Positions 55,687 to 64,000 of a stretch of DNA of 64,000 nt are shown here, in pieces. A program made the translations under genes and the position numbers. How positions within the stretch are numbered: position 1 is the first letter of the stretch; every line of letters starts with the position of its first letter. A model generated the notes under the pieces. It had not been told where the DNA came from and searched no databases. It saw nothing but the letters and a program-made list of their open reading frames with translations. Origin of the DNA: Brevibacillus laterosporus LMG 15441 (GTDB lineage Bacteria > Bacillota > Bacilli > Brevibacillales > Brevibacillaceae); the NCBI RefSeq assembly GCF_000219535.2, contig NZ_CP007806.1, positions 502,001-566,000 on the forward strand. Reading direction: 5' to 3'.

Positions 55687-56575
55687 CAAAAGAATCACCC
55701 TCCTTTTTGTTTTATTATAACAAATATTACAAAAATAACCAATTCAAGATGCGTTATTTCCAGAAAATCCACTATATGTGATAAAACCGCTTATTGCCTC
55801 CTATATGGTATTTTGCCTGATGTCTTGAAGTTTTCCTTCAAAATAAAAAAGGAGAAACCCTGTTTCGTTTTAAACAAAATATGACATACTTTCACCGATA
55901 AAAAAGAATGCGATAGCTTTTTTGAAGTGTTGCTATAACACATGACAGCGATAAGCTGCGCAAGTATCCTCATATACTTGTTGCAAACGGAGTTTTTACA
56001 TCGACAATGTGAAGCATAAAACACCAAAATAGTAACTGAAAACAGGAAAATATCCCGCTACTAATTTCACTGGGTATAATGGATCAGATTCATATGTATT
56101 TGGTCACCTCTATCATTTATTTACAAACTAACTCTAAAGGAATGTAATCGTATTTATAGGTAGTGAAGTATATTTGTTCTATTTGGATTAAGCAAAAAAA
56201 CGACGATGGAAAAATTGCTATTTGTTTAGTATAAGTATATGAATGTGGATAAAATGTCACCTTTTCCTATAAGGGTATTTAGCTTTCATCTACTAGATTA
56301 TGGTGATAGGAGTAGTAATCATAAATTGGCATAAAAACAGGAAAACCAAGCATGAATCAAACATTCATGTTTTTTTGCATGACTAAAAAAACAAGGTGGA
56401 TTTCTCTCAATCTAGTCACATTGCACCAGTTAACGAATACTATATATAAATTACATATACTAAATGTTAATCTCGAATAGTAAAAGGTTAACATTTGGTA
56501 GATAAGACCCATTTACTTACAATTATTACCTAATTATGATAATGGTGTAAGTTACATTGGGATGGAGGTAGATTT
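55687..56575. other. Long intergenic region
   Basis: 889 bases, AT-rich. A 78-codon frame on the minus strand at 55791-56027 lacks a ribosome site and looks random. A small hairpin (catgaat / attcatg, then seven T) at 56352-56378 may be a terminator. Otherwise nothing is recognised. Confidence 0.5.
56352..56378 (+). terminator. Possible terminator with no upstream gene
   Basis: catgaat / attcatg arms followed by seven T. With no gene upstream on the plus strand, it could end a small RNA. Confidence 0.4.
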
Positions 56576-57046
56576 ATGCGTAAACAATCTAAAAAAATGA
56601 TTGTAAGTCTTTTGTCTACGTCACTATTGGCTGTATCTCTAGCAGTTCCTGTTTCAGCATCAACCACATCCTCCGTACAGCAGGCTGTAGTAGTACCGAA
56701 CAGTGAGGTCGGGGCACAACAGGTAGGGACCTATGGATGGAAGACTCATATTACAAAAGAAGGTGTACAAATAGTCATTAAACACATTAGAAAAGGGGGC
56801 GCTACGTTAGAAAGAGCGATTAGTCAGCTATCTCCTACGGCGGCTCAATCCTTTAAAAGATGGTCTAATAAAATAGCAGATCATCTGGAGGGAATCATCA
56901 AAGGATGGGAACAAAAGGAAGAATACGCTATTGTTTATCTAAAAGATCAGCTAAGGAACTTTTTGAAGGCCAACTCCAATCTTTCTGATGGAACAATCCA
57001 GGAGATTGTTGTTGCTATAGAGTGGCTTCTCTGGTTCGTAGCCTAG
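56576..57046 (+). CDS. Secreted small protein of unknown function
   Basis: 156 residues with a signal peptide (MIVSLLSTSLLAVSLAVPVS, cut after VSA). The mature part has GGATLERAISQLSPTAAQSF and a C-terminal hydrophobic helix QEIVVAIEWLLWFVA. GGGATGGAGG precedes the ATG. A small cytoplasmic gene follows 23 bases downstream, so a secreted peptide with a partner or immunity protein is conceivable; not shown. Confidence 0.65.
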   Translation: MRKQSKKMIVSLLSTSLLAVSLAVPVSASTTSSVQQAVVVPNSEVGAQQVGTYGWKTHITKEGVQIVIKHIRKGGATLERAISQLSPTAAQSFKRWSNKIADHLEGIIKGWEQKEEYAIVYLKDQLRNFLKANSNLSDGTIQEIVVAIEWLLWFVA

Positions 57047-57069
57047 AGAATAGCTGAGGGGGAACCCTA

Positions 57070-57393
57070 TTGCACGAAAAACATACCTACTATGATTGGC
57101 TAATCGAACAGAACGTATCACCTGACCAGCAATCTAAGCTTCATATTCTTCTTTATTTACTTTCTGATAAGCTAACAGGCGACCTTATTACCGCTGAGTA
57201 TGACCGAAAAATACGAGACTCAGTTCCAGAGTTTGCGCATATTTTGGATGCATCCACTATAACTCAGGAGTTAGTCTATTCTACCTTAGAGTTAAATTTC
57301 CAGTTTTCGAAAGCTTCAATCAATAAAATGATAGAAGGTATGAGAAAGCAAGGTAATTTTGCAAAGCTTACAGAATTTATGGGACAACCTTAA
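57070..57393 (+). CDS. Small cytoplasmic protein, partner of the secreted protein
   Basis: 107 residues, helical, no signal: HEKHTYYDWLIEQNVSPDQQ, then LSDKLTGDLITAEYDRKIRD. A TTG start at 57070 follows GAGGGGGAACC. It resembles short DUF1878-like proteins of Bacillales but I cannot confirm this. Probably co-transcribed with 56576. Confidence 0.6.
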   Translation: MHEKHTYYDWLIEQNVSPDQQSKLHILLYLLSDKLTGDLITAEYDRKIRDSVPEFAHILDASTITQELVYSTLELNFQFSKASINKMIEGMRKQGNFAKLTEFMGQP

Positions 57394-57582
57394 GCATCCA
57401 TCTAGAATAAAATATAGGATATTGGAGCGGCGATGATATAGCTGCTCTTTTTTCTTTTTATAGAGCAAAATTGAATGGGAGCTTTTTCCTTCTTTTTATT
57501 GAAAACGACATTAATGTCTTTTATAATAAACTTACCAACAAAAACGACAACAGTGTATATTTTATAGGAGGCTTGAACCACT

Positions 57583-58206
57583 ATGGCTCCAAGAGTAAGC
57601 GAGGAATACAAAAAACAAAAGAAAATGGATTTGTTACAGGCGGCAAAACGGGTGTTTGTGGAAAAGGGTTATACACGAGCGACGATGCAAGACATCATGG
57701 ACGAGGCAGATGTTTCGAGAGGAGCTTTGTATTCGTACTTCGATAACATCGAGCATGTGTATCTTGAACTGCTTCATGCTGAGGATGAAAAGGATGCGAT
57801 GTTTTTTCGTCTAGATGAGAACGGCACATCCTGGCAACAGATAACCAAGTGGGTTAATCGGCAGCAGCAGGAAATGCAAAGGCTTGATCAATCTCTTCTG
57901 CTGGCTAATTCGGAGTTTTTTTTATCAACGAATTACCGCAAGAATCGAGATAGCTATCCTTATGTCACCGCACGCTATCAACGGCTAACTGAGGTAATAA
58001 TCGCTTTTTTTCGCAAAGGAATCGAGCAGGGGGATATTTGTCCGCGTATTCCAGTTGAGTCTATTTCGCTTTATCTCATTTCATTTATGGATGGTTTAAT
58101 GCTAGATACCGCTCATTTGGGGCCAGAAAAAACAAAGGTGAAGGAGCAATTGGAGGTTTTGCTGTTTTCATTAAGGGAAATGCTTTGTCCGATTGCAGAA
58201 AAATAA
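57583..58206 (+). CDS. TetR/AcrR family regulator
   Basis: 207 residues. The N-terminal HTH is typical: AAKRVFVEKGYTRATMQDIM then DEADVSRGALYSYFDNIEHV. The C-terminal ligand domain is of the TetR_C_13/YcfQ-like kind. AGGAGG lies 12 bases before the ATG. An acetyltransferase gene follows 31 bases downstream and may be co-transcribed. Ligand and targets unknown. Confidence 0.92.
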   Translation: MAPRVSEEYKKQKKMDLLQAAKRVFVEKGYTRATMQDIMDEADVSRGALYSYFDNIEHVYLELLHAEDEKDAMFFRLDENGTSWQQITKWVNRQQQEMQRLDQSLLLANSEFFLSTNYRKNRDSYPYVTARYQRLTEVIIAFFRKGIEQGDICPRIPVESISLYLISFMDGLMLDTAHLGPEKTKVKEQLEVLLFSLREMLCPIAEK

Positions 58207-58237
58207 GCAGACAATATGCAAAAGGGGGAGTAAGGCG

Positions 58238-58792
58238 ATGCTGTTTCAATCCACAAGAATGTATTTTAGAAAAATGACTGCTGACGATGTAGCTATCTAT
58301 CATAGATGGAGAAATGATATGGAAGTCATGCAAACTACCAATCCATCACTTGATCTGTTTACATTTGATAGCACAGAAGAATTTGTGAATCAGGTCATTT
58401 TGGGAGCAAGTACATCAAAAAGCTATATGATTATCGAAAAGGAGTCGGAAACCCCTATTGGGATCGTCTCACTCATTCAAATTGATTATAAGAATCGGAA
58501 TGCTGAGTGCATTATCGACATTGGAGAGAAGGCGTATTGGGGAAAAGGCTATGGAGCAGAAGCAATGAAGCTGCTACTGGATTATGCCTTTTTGGAATTA
58601 AACCTGCACCGCGTATCATTACGAGTGTTTTCTTTTAACAAAAAAGCCATTGCCTTATATGAAAGAGTGGGATTTAAGCACGAAGGAATTTCACGAGAAT
58701 ACATTTTTCGAGATGGAAAATGGAGCGACATTTTTCACATGGGGATACTCCAAAGAGAGTATATTGCTACAAATGCCGCTGTTAGTGAATAG
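58238..58792 (+). CDS. GNAT family N-acetyltransferase (RimJ/SpeG-like)
   Basis: 184 residues. Acetyl-CoA loop segment YWGKGYGAEAMKLLLDYAF and the following LNLHRVSLRVFSFNKKAIAL are typical of RimJ/RimL-type GNAT enzymes that acetylate protein N-termini, polyamines or antibiotics. The ATG at 58238 follows AGGGGGAG; an earlier in-frame ATG at 58193 overlaps the TetR gene and is less likely. Confidence 0.9.
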   Translation: MLFQSTRMYFRKMTADDVAIYHRWRNDMEVMQTTNPSLDLFTFDSTEEFVNQVILGASTSKSYMIIEKESETPIGIVSLIQIDYKNRNAECIIDIGEKAYWGKGYGAEAMKLLLDYAFLELNLHRVSLRVFSFNKKAIALYERVGFKHEGISREYIFRDGKWSDIFHMGILQREYIATNAAVSE

Positions 58793-58820
58793 GCGAAAGC
58801 TACGCAAAAGGTCTAGATTT

Positions 58821-59189
58821 CTAGAGCTTTTTTGCAGGTAAAGGACTTAAATGTTCATGAATAAGCAACCATTCAGTAGATTCTTTGACGAATACATTTG
58901 TCGCTCTTCCTTGCCCGCTGGTATACTCGCCATTCATATAGCCTTCATAGCAATATGTATACGTGCAGGTTGCAGAGTCATTACCTACATGTAGCCATTG
59001 AATATCTTGGGCTTTATAAATCTCGTTTTGGATGATGGACCAAGCGGTTTCAAAATATGCTTGTATTTCTTGGTGAGTAGTACAGGTGTGATTGGAAAAG
59101 TAATAAATGGCAGTTGGATGCAGTAATTTTTTCACTTCACTGAAGTTGTGGGTGTTGGTTGCTTCTATATATTTATCTAATATCTCCAT
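58821..59189 (-). CDS. SnoaL/NTF2-like protein
   Basis: 122 residues with the cone-shaped NTF2 fold signature: DKYIEATNTHNFSEVKKLLH, then YYFSNHTCTTHQEIQAYFE and the C-terminal ESTEWLLIHEHLS. Family members are small hydrolases, isomerases or ligand binders; the role here is open. AGGCAGGG precedes the ATG. Confidence 0.82.
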   Translation of the reverse strand: MEILDKYIEATNTHNFSEVKKLLHPTAIYYFSNHTCTTHQEIQAYFETAWSIIQNEIYKAQDIQWLHVGNDSATCTYTYCYEGYMNGEYTSGQGRATNVFVKESTEWLLIHEHLSPLPAKKL

Positions 59190-59546
59190 GTACGTACCCT
59201 GCCTTTATTTTGAATTTTAAGTTAAATTATAATTTTTTAACTATCGTTTATCAAGATTGAGAGTGAAAATAGTTCAAAATATCTTTTACTTTAAAAAGTA
59301 AGGAACTAGGTTTACTTTCGATGTGTGGTCGACGCTGTTTTCTCTAAGCTTCAGGAGGAAAAGGACGTGTCATTTTTTTCCTTATTTTGATCATCTAGGA
59401 ACTCCATTAAGGCCCGTAGGTATCCTGTTTTTTGCCTGTCATTTATTACCACAACAAGAATGTGAAATAGCTATATTCTCCGTGAATTTTTTTTCCGATA
59501 AACATTAAAACGACGAAAAAAATGCATGGAGAGGAAACCTAAAAAT
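59190..59546. other. Intergenic region, no gene seen
   Basis: 357 bases between the divergent SnoaL-like gene and the chemotaxis receptor; holds their promoters. A 61-codon plus-strand frame at 59323 has no ribosome site. Confidence 0.5.
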
Positions 59547-61517
59547 ATGGCACGGAAATTTACATTTACTTTGACGATTAGAAGAAAATTAATTTTCTCC
59601 TTTGCACTTATTTTAATCATTCCAAGTATCGTAATTGGTTTGATGTCTTATCAAGTTGCAGCAGACAAAATGGAGGAGGAAATTAACAATTTCGGTATTA
59701 GAAGTGTTAATATGCTGGATCAAATTATCAACGATACGATTGATCCCAAAATCCATGATATCACGTACTTTTCCAAGCAAATCACCGAACCACTTTTACA
59801 GGGTGGCCTACAAGCTCCCATAAGAGAAAGATTGAAGGAATATTACGCTCTGCATTCCGAATTGGTTAGTGTTTTCGTAGGAACCAAAGATGGAGTAATG
59901 ATACAAGAGCCTATTCAGAAAATGGCTGCCGACTATGATCCAAGAAATAGACCTTGGTACCAGGAAGCTATCGCGAAAAAAGGACAAGTTATTATTACGG
60001 AGCCCTACGTATCAGCATCCACGGGCAAGGTGGTCGTAACCATTGCGAAAACACTTGAGGATAATTCCGGGGTAATAGCAATAAATTTGAATTTAGATAA
60101 TCTGTCCGAGATCGTTCAACAGGTTAAAATCGGGAAACAGGGCTACGCATTTATCATCGATCAAACAGGCAAATATTTGGTTCATCCCACGACAAAAAGC
60201 GGAACTGATTTTAAGGAGAAGTGGGAAGATGAATTATTTTCCAAGAAGTCAGGTCAGATAAAACTAGATGAGTCAAATGAGTTTATCGCATTTGAAACAA
60301 ATAAAGTAACGGGCTGGAAGATAGCCGGAAATATGTTCACCTCCGAGATTCAAGAGGCAGCTCAGCCTATCTTTACTCAAACTCTAGTTGTTATTGCAGT
60401 GGCTTTACTTGCAGGTACAATTTTGATGATCTTCGTCATACTTTCCATTACCAAACCGTTGAAAAGATTAATTAAGGCCTCCCGTACAATTAGTGAAGGG
60501 GATTTAACTGAAACGATTAGCGTGAACGGGGAGGACGAGATTGGATTACTGTCTCAATCGTTCCAGCAGATGCAGGCTAATCTTCGCAATCTGATTGGGC
60601 AAGTAGGTTTTAGTGCAGATCAGGTAGCCGCTTCGGCTGAAGAGTTAACTGCAAATGCAGATCAGACAAGCAAAGCTACAGAGCAAATCAGCACGACAAT
60701 CCAGTTATTAGCCGCCGGGGTAGAAAAGCAATTTCATAGCGTAGAAGAAACATCGGAAACCGTACAGCGCATGTCACTGGGTGTAGAGCAAATGGCCTCC
60801 CATTCTGAAGAGGTAACAGCTAAAGCGATTGAAGCATCTGTTAAAGCAACAGAAGGCAGTCATTCGATTCAGACAGCAGTAGAACAGATGAGTTCCATTA
60901 ATCATACAGTTAAAAAAGTGGCAAGTGTCATTAAGGGCTTGGGTGAGCGTTCCGAGGAAATCGGTAAAATTGTTGACGTTATCGCAAATATCGCTACTCA
61001 AACCAATTTGTTAGCATTAAATGCAGCGATTGAAGCAGCACGAGCAGGCGAGCATGGTCGGGGATTCGCTGTTGTTGCAAATGAAGTCCGATTATTAGCA
61101 GAGCAATCGACCCACTCGGCTGAACAAGTGGATAAGCTGATTATGAGCATTCAGGAAGAGACGAATCAAGCTGTCCATTCGATGGATTTGGCCACCCAAG
61201 AAGCGGAAGAGGGGATCAACCTGATTAATACGGCTGGAAATTCCTTTGAACTGATTCAAGTAACGGTAGAACAGGTAACAGCCCAAATTCAGGAGGTTAC
61301 AGCAGCGATTAAACAATTGTCAGAGGGATCAAAGGAAATGGTCAGTTCCATGGAAATGATTACGGAGGTAGCAGAAACAGCGGCATCAAGCACGCAGGAG
61401 GTTTCTGCATCCACAGAGGAACAGCTCGCGACAATGGAGGAAATCACCCATGCCGCTGCTTCCTTGGCAGACATGGCTGAGGAGCTTCAGGGGTTATTGG
61501 CAAAGTTTAAAATTTAG
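59547..61517 (+). CDS. Methyl-accepting chemotaxis protein with dCACHE sensor
   Basis: 656 residues from ATG 59547. Two membrane helices (about 14-34 and 280-302) flank an extracellular dCACHE domain with [19 protein letters not shown] and [16 protein letters not shown], typical of amino-acid or carboxylate sensors. HAMP ([20 protein letters not shown]) and the signalling domain follow, with the conserved hairpin tip [13 protein letters not shown] after [20 protein letters not shown]. It relays ligand binding to CheA. The upstream ATG at 59526 lacks a ribosome site; GGAGAGG lies 12 bases before 59547. Confidence 0.95.
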   Translation: MARKFTFTLTIRRKLIFSFALILIIPSIVIGLMSYQVAADKMEEEINNFGIRSVNMLDQIINDTIDPKIHDITYFSKQITEPLLQGGLQAPIRERLKEYYALHSELVSVFVGTKDGVMIQEPIQKMAADYDPRNRPWYQEAIAKKGQVIITEPYVSASTGKVVVTIAKTLEDNSGVIAINLNLDNLSEIVQQVKIGKQGYAFIIDQTGKYLVHPTTKSGTDFKEKWEDELFSKKSGQIKLDESNEFIAFETNKVTGWKIAGNMFTSEIQEAAQPIFTQTLVVIAVALLAGTILMIFVILSITKPLKRLIKASRTISEGDLTETISVNGEDEIGLLSQSFQQMQANLRNLIGQVGFSADQVAASAEELTANADQTSKATEQISTTIQLLAAGVEKQFHSVEETSETVQRMSLGVEQMASHSEEVTAKAIEASVKATEGSHSIQTAVEQMSSINHTVKKVASVIKGLGERSEEIGKIVDVIANIATQTNLLALNAAIEAARAGEHGRGFAVVANEVRLLAEQSTHSAEQVDKLIMSIQEETNQAVHSMDLATQEAEEGINLINTAGNSFELIQVTVEQVTAQIQEVTAAIKQLSEGSKEMVSSMEMITEVAETAASSTQEVSASTEEQLATMEEITHAAASLADMAEELQGLLAKFKI

Positions 61518-61932
61518 GGGAACGATCTAGGGAAATACAAAATGGAGAAAGCCAGTCATTTGTAGCTATCACCCTATGAGGGTGGAGCAGTAGTAATAGA
61601 TCGTTTCTGATATTTTCCCCTCTTAGTAGACAGGAAGAAGCAACACACCTTGCTGTATTGACTAGGAGGGGATTTTTTATAGGGAAATGGAACATATTTT
61701 TAGGGGGTTTTTTGCAGAAATAGGGAGGAAAAGAAGAAGCGAAAGTGATGTATCAATAAGAATGAACTATATATATCTGTGTCTTTATATTCATTTCTCC
61801 CTTACAAAAGTGTAAGGTTTTTTTTGTTGACTTAAAAAACAATGTGTAACTATAATTATTACAACCTTAAGGGAATTAGATGAAAATTTGACTAGATCTA
61901 GCAAAAAAATAAGGAATGGAGAAGATGCAACT
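61518..61932. other. Intergenic region before repeat protein
   Basis: 415 bases. It holds a hairpin-rich stretch (61,570-61,690), a small hairpin cttacaaaagtgtaag plus T run at 61801-61826, and the promoter at 61827. No gene. Confidence 0.5.
61827..61856 (+). promoter_or_regulatory. Strong-looking sigma-A promoter
   Basis: TTGACT and a perfect TATAAT are separated by 18 bases, 76 bases upstream of the ATG at 61933. Confidence 0.65.
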
Positions 61933-63009
61933 ATGAAAAAGCTAGTTTTAACAGGCGTATTAAGTGTCGGAACCTTATTGGGGGCGAACCTTCCAGGATT
62001 AGAGGTTATAACAGCGAGTGCAGCTATCCCTTCGAGTCTTTCTATTGCAGAAGGTAATTCACAACAAACTCTTTTCGAACAGCAAAGGGAGAAATATACA
62101 GGAATTGTTACTGGAAAAACAAATCAGGGGCTTACAATCTTTACTGAAAATGTGCCTGCTAATGTGCTTACAAATATAAATATAGGCGATTCAGTTGATA
62201 TATATTCTTCATATAGTTCTAAAGGTGCTGAGAATAAAGCGGAAGACTTTATAATCGGAACGGTCATAGATTCAGATAGTGATTATGGTTATGCTACAGT
62301 GGAATACAAAAGCAACGAAGGAAAAACGGAGATAGTAGATGTTATCTTTACGGAAGCTCACTCCTATAAAGCCGGGGATAAAGTGAGAGTAACGAATAAG
62401 TCAAAATGGGAGCATAAAAAAATTGGACCAAATAATGCAATGTTTGCTTCAGGAGATTCTATTTCTAAAGTTGCTGAGAAGGAAGGAGAAGACTTTATAA
62501 TTGGTTCGATCACAGAAACAGACAGTGATTATGTGATTGTTGAGTACAAAAGCAACGAAGGAAAAACAGAAAATGTAGATGTTCTTCTTCCAAAAGGTCA
62601 TTTCTTTAAAGTAGGAGATAAAGTAAAAGTAACAAATAAGGAAAAATGGGAGCATAAAAAAATCGGGTTGCATCATGTGAAGTTTGCTTCCGAAAACTCT
62701 ATTTTCAACGTTACGAAGAATGACTCCGAAGACTCTATTTCTAAAGGTGCTGAGAAAGAAGCGGAAGACTTTATAATCGGAACGGTCATAGATTCAGATA
62801 GTGATTATGGTTATGCTACAGTGGAATACAAAAGCAACGAAGGAAAAACGGAGACAGTAGATGTTCTCTTTACGGAAGCTCACTCCTATAAAGTTGGAGA
62901 TAAAGTGAAAGTAACGAATAAGTCAAAATGGGAGCATAAAAAAATCGGACCAAATAATGTAACATTTGCTTCAGGAGACTATATTTCTAAAGTTACGGAG
63001 AATGAATAA
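61933..63009 (+). CDS. Secreted three-repeat protein of unknown function
   Basis: 358 residues with a signal peptide (MKKLVLTGVLSVGTLLGANL, cut after a SAS/ASA motif). A short beta domain (YTGIVTGKTNQGLTIFTE) precedes three copies of a unit of about 75-85 residues, each with EDFIIG, VEYKSNEGKTE, AGDKVRVTNK-type and KWEHKKIG segments. The pattern (glycine/lysine beta strands) resembles OB/SH3-like cell-wall or nucleic-acid binding folds, but no family is named. The frame opens at TTG 61888; the ATG at 61933 fits the signal peptide. Confidence 0.75.
   Translation: MKKLVLTGVLSVGTLLGANLPGLEVITASAAIPSSLSIAEGNSQQTLFEQQREKYTGIVTGKTNQGLTIFTENVPANVLTNINIGDSVDIYSSYSSKGAENKAEDFIIGTVIDSDSDYGYATVEYKSNEGKTEIVDVIFTEAHSYKAGDKVRVTNKSKWEHKKIGPNNAMFASGDSISKVAEKEGEDFIIGSITETDSDYVIVEYKSNEGKTENVDVLLPKGHFFKVGDKVKVTNKEKWEHKKIGLHHVKFASENSIFNVTKNDSEDSISKGAEKEAEDFIIGTVIDSDSDYGYATVEYKSNEGKTETVDVLFTEAHSYKVGDKVKVTNKSKWEHKKIGPNNVTFASGDYISKVTENE
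62218..62985 (+). repeat. Internal tandem repeat in the secreted protein gene
   Basis: Three units start near 62218, 62480 and 62740. Units 1 and 3 are almost identical at DNA level over about 95 bases at a fixed offset of 522 bases (from 62239 and 62761), while unit 2 is diverged. This shows recent duplication or gene conversion between the outer units. Confidence 0.8.
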
Positions 63010-63121
63010 TAATAAAGAATTAAACTACCTACATGGATTAAGAGCCACAAAACACTATTAGGTTGTTTGTGACAGTAAGGTAGTAGTTGCTGTGGCAGGG
63101 CTGTAGGTATGTATATACGAT

Positions 63122-63155
63122 GAAAAGCATCTCATTGAGGTGCTTTTCTTTTTTA
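63122..63155 (+). terminator. Rho-independent terminator after repeat protein
   Basis: gaaaagcatctca / tgaggtgcttttc arms followed by six or more T. Confidence 0.85.
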
Positions 63156-63295
63156 AGTTACTTATTTTTACATTTGTTATATAATAATCAAGGATTAAAA
63201 TGGGGGTTATTGGTAGATGCAAACTAGTCCTCAAAGCAGATCATAGTTACTTTTTTATATGTAGCTATGAAAATTCATTGATAGGAGAATACAAG

Positions 63296-63931
63296 ATGGA
63301 ATGGATGTTTTTCTTGCTTTTGATTCTGATTATAGGTGTTGTAATATTTCTGAAATTCGGGAGTTTCCTCAAAAAATCCCCAAATACGAGACAAATAACG
63401 AATGATATTGATCCATTGTCTATCGATATCCATGATATAGATAACATGCTGGATGGCTCAGAATTTGAGATCTATTTGTATAGACTGTTTCATGCATTAG
63501 GCTATAAAGAGGTGTATAAAACAGTCGGGAGCAGAGACTTTGGGGCTGACTTAGTATTTACAGATCGCTCTGGGGTTCGCAATGTTGTGCAAGCGAAACG
63601 TTATAAGATTGATAATTTAGTAGGAATTAGTGGTGTGCAAGAGGTATATTCCTCGATGAGATTTTATAAAGCGAAGAAGTCCATTTTGATTGCAACATCT
63701 ACCTATACGGATTCATGTGAGACTCTGGCAGGGATTAACCATGTAAAATTGTTAGATCGTACGGATTTAATCTCCATTATCGTAGCTTTCAAACAAGGGG
63801 ATTTAGAAAAGGCAAAAAATATAATTGAAGCAGAGCCGAGAGTAATTTTGGACTCATGGACTGATTATACAGATTCAAGTCGAGAAATGAAAAAGGATAA
63901 AAGGGCGGAAAAGCTAATACGAGGAATATGA
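63296..63931 (+). CDS. Membrane-anchored Mrr-like restriction endonuclease domain protein
   Basis: 211 residues from ATG 63296 (AGGAGA at good spacing; the frame is open from 63200). One N-terminal membrane helix (FFLLLILIIGVVIFLKFG), a short linker, then a Mrr_cat domain: FEIYLYRLFHALGYKEVYKT (acidic residue), GSRDFGADLVFTDRSG (Asp) and NVVQAKRYKIDN (Q-x-K). The nuclease motif is complete. Nuclease domains tethered to the membrane occur in Firmicutes, with unproved roles in DNA uptake control or defence. Confidence 0.85.
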   Translation: MEWMFFLLLILIIGVVIFLKFGSFLKKSPNTRQITNDIDPLSIDIHDIDNMLDGSEFEIYLYRLFHALGYKEVYKTVGSRDFGADLVFTDRSGVRNVVQAKRYKIDNLVGISGVQEVYSSMRFYKAKKSILIATSTYTDSCETLAGINHVKLLDRTDLISIIVAFKQGDLEKAKNIIEAEPRVILDSWTDYTDSSREMKKDKRAEKLIRGI

Positions 63932-64000
63932 TTTTGGGTTGTGTGGTTGTGTGATTCAGTAGTATCTGCATATTGACACTAGATATCGTTGTCTGATACA

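Noticed and set aside
55791..56027. 78-codon minus-strand frame
   Set aside because: No ribosome site, random-looking Cys/Lys/Phe-rich composition and no neighbour relation.
59323..59508. 61-codon frame before the chemotaxis receptor
   Set aside because: No ribosome site and no plausible protein features.
1..64000. CRISPR arrays, tRNA and rRNA genes
   Set aside because: No regular spacer-repeat series, cloverleaf with acceptor end or rRNA-like conserved tract was found on either strand.

Overview
The window looks like a chromosomal segment of a low-to-moderate G+C spore-forming Firmicute of the Brevibacillus type, most like Brevibacillus laterosporus. Reasons: strong AGGAGG-type ribosome sites, frequent TTG and GTG starts, a gatCAB operon, a Spo0E-like remnant, and a secreted cholesterol-dependent cytolysin with the canonical undecapeptide. 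The species is an inference; no rRNA or tRNA gene is present to confirm it.

Bases 1-21,656 are ordinary core genome. They hold the end of a DegV-family gene, gatC-gatA-gatB, an MFS transporter, a YknXYZ/MacAB-like efflux set (ATPase, permease, membrane-fusion protein), an ArsB/NhaD-type ion transporter, a three-gene ABC-2 exporter, a CbiX-like protein, a NatAB-like exporter, ROK glucokinase, a DgkB-like lipid kinase, and rlmCD (23S rRNA uracil methyltransferase).

Bases 21,600 to about 51,100 are an AT-rich accessory region that starts exactly at the 3' end of rlmCD. A 71-bp sequence covering the rlmCD 3' end recurs at 34,049-34,119. Each copy is followed by the decayed C-terminal end of a tyrosine integrase gene. 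This reads as two successive integrations at one attachment site. The first unit carries a frameshifted secreted protein, a peptide-receptor/propeptide pair, a second integrase, a four-gene ABC-ATPase defence-like cassette (PD-(D/E)xK effector, small middle protein, Rad50-like ATPase, phosphoribosyltransferase-TOPRIM fusion) and the cytolysin. The second unit carries a macrolide-type glycosyltransferase, a second receptor/propeptide pair, an EVE-Mrr restriction enzyme, an MBOAT/DHHW acyltransferase pair, an unusually GC-rich SDR gene, a broken third receptor with an intact-looking propeptide, several lipoproteins and an amidase. Many remnants (chitinase, Spo0E, integrases, XRE regulator) mark it as a graveyard and landing zone.

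Bases 51,259-64,000 return to a mixed lineage-specific region: SUFU-domain protein, ECF sigma factor with membrane partner, YjbR protein, secreted proteins of unknown role, TetR regulator, GNAT acetyltransferase, SnoaL-like protein, chemotaxis receptor, a secreted three-repeat protein and a membrane-anchored Mrr-like nuclease.

The two most notable themes are (i) the ABC-three-component-like cassette joined to a PRTase-TOPRIM fusion, and (ii) three separate receptor-propeptide signalling loci with the same overlapping gene arrangement. Four propeptide-type or other genes in these loci are under 60 codons.
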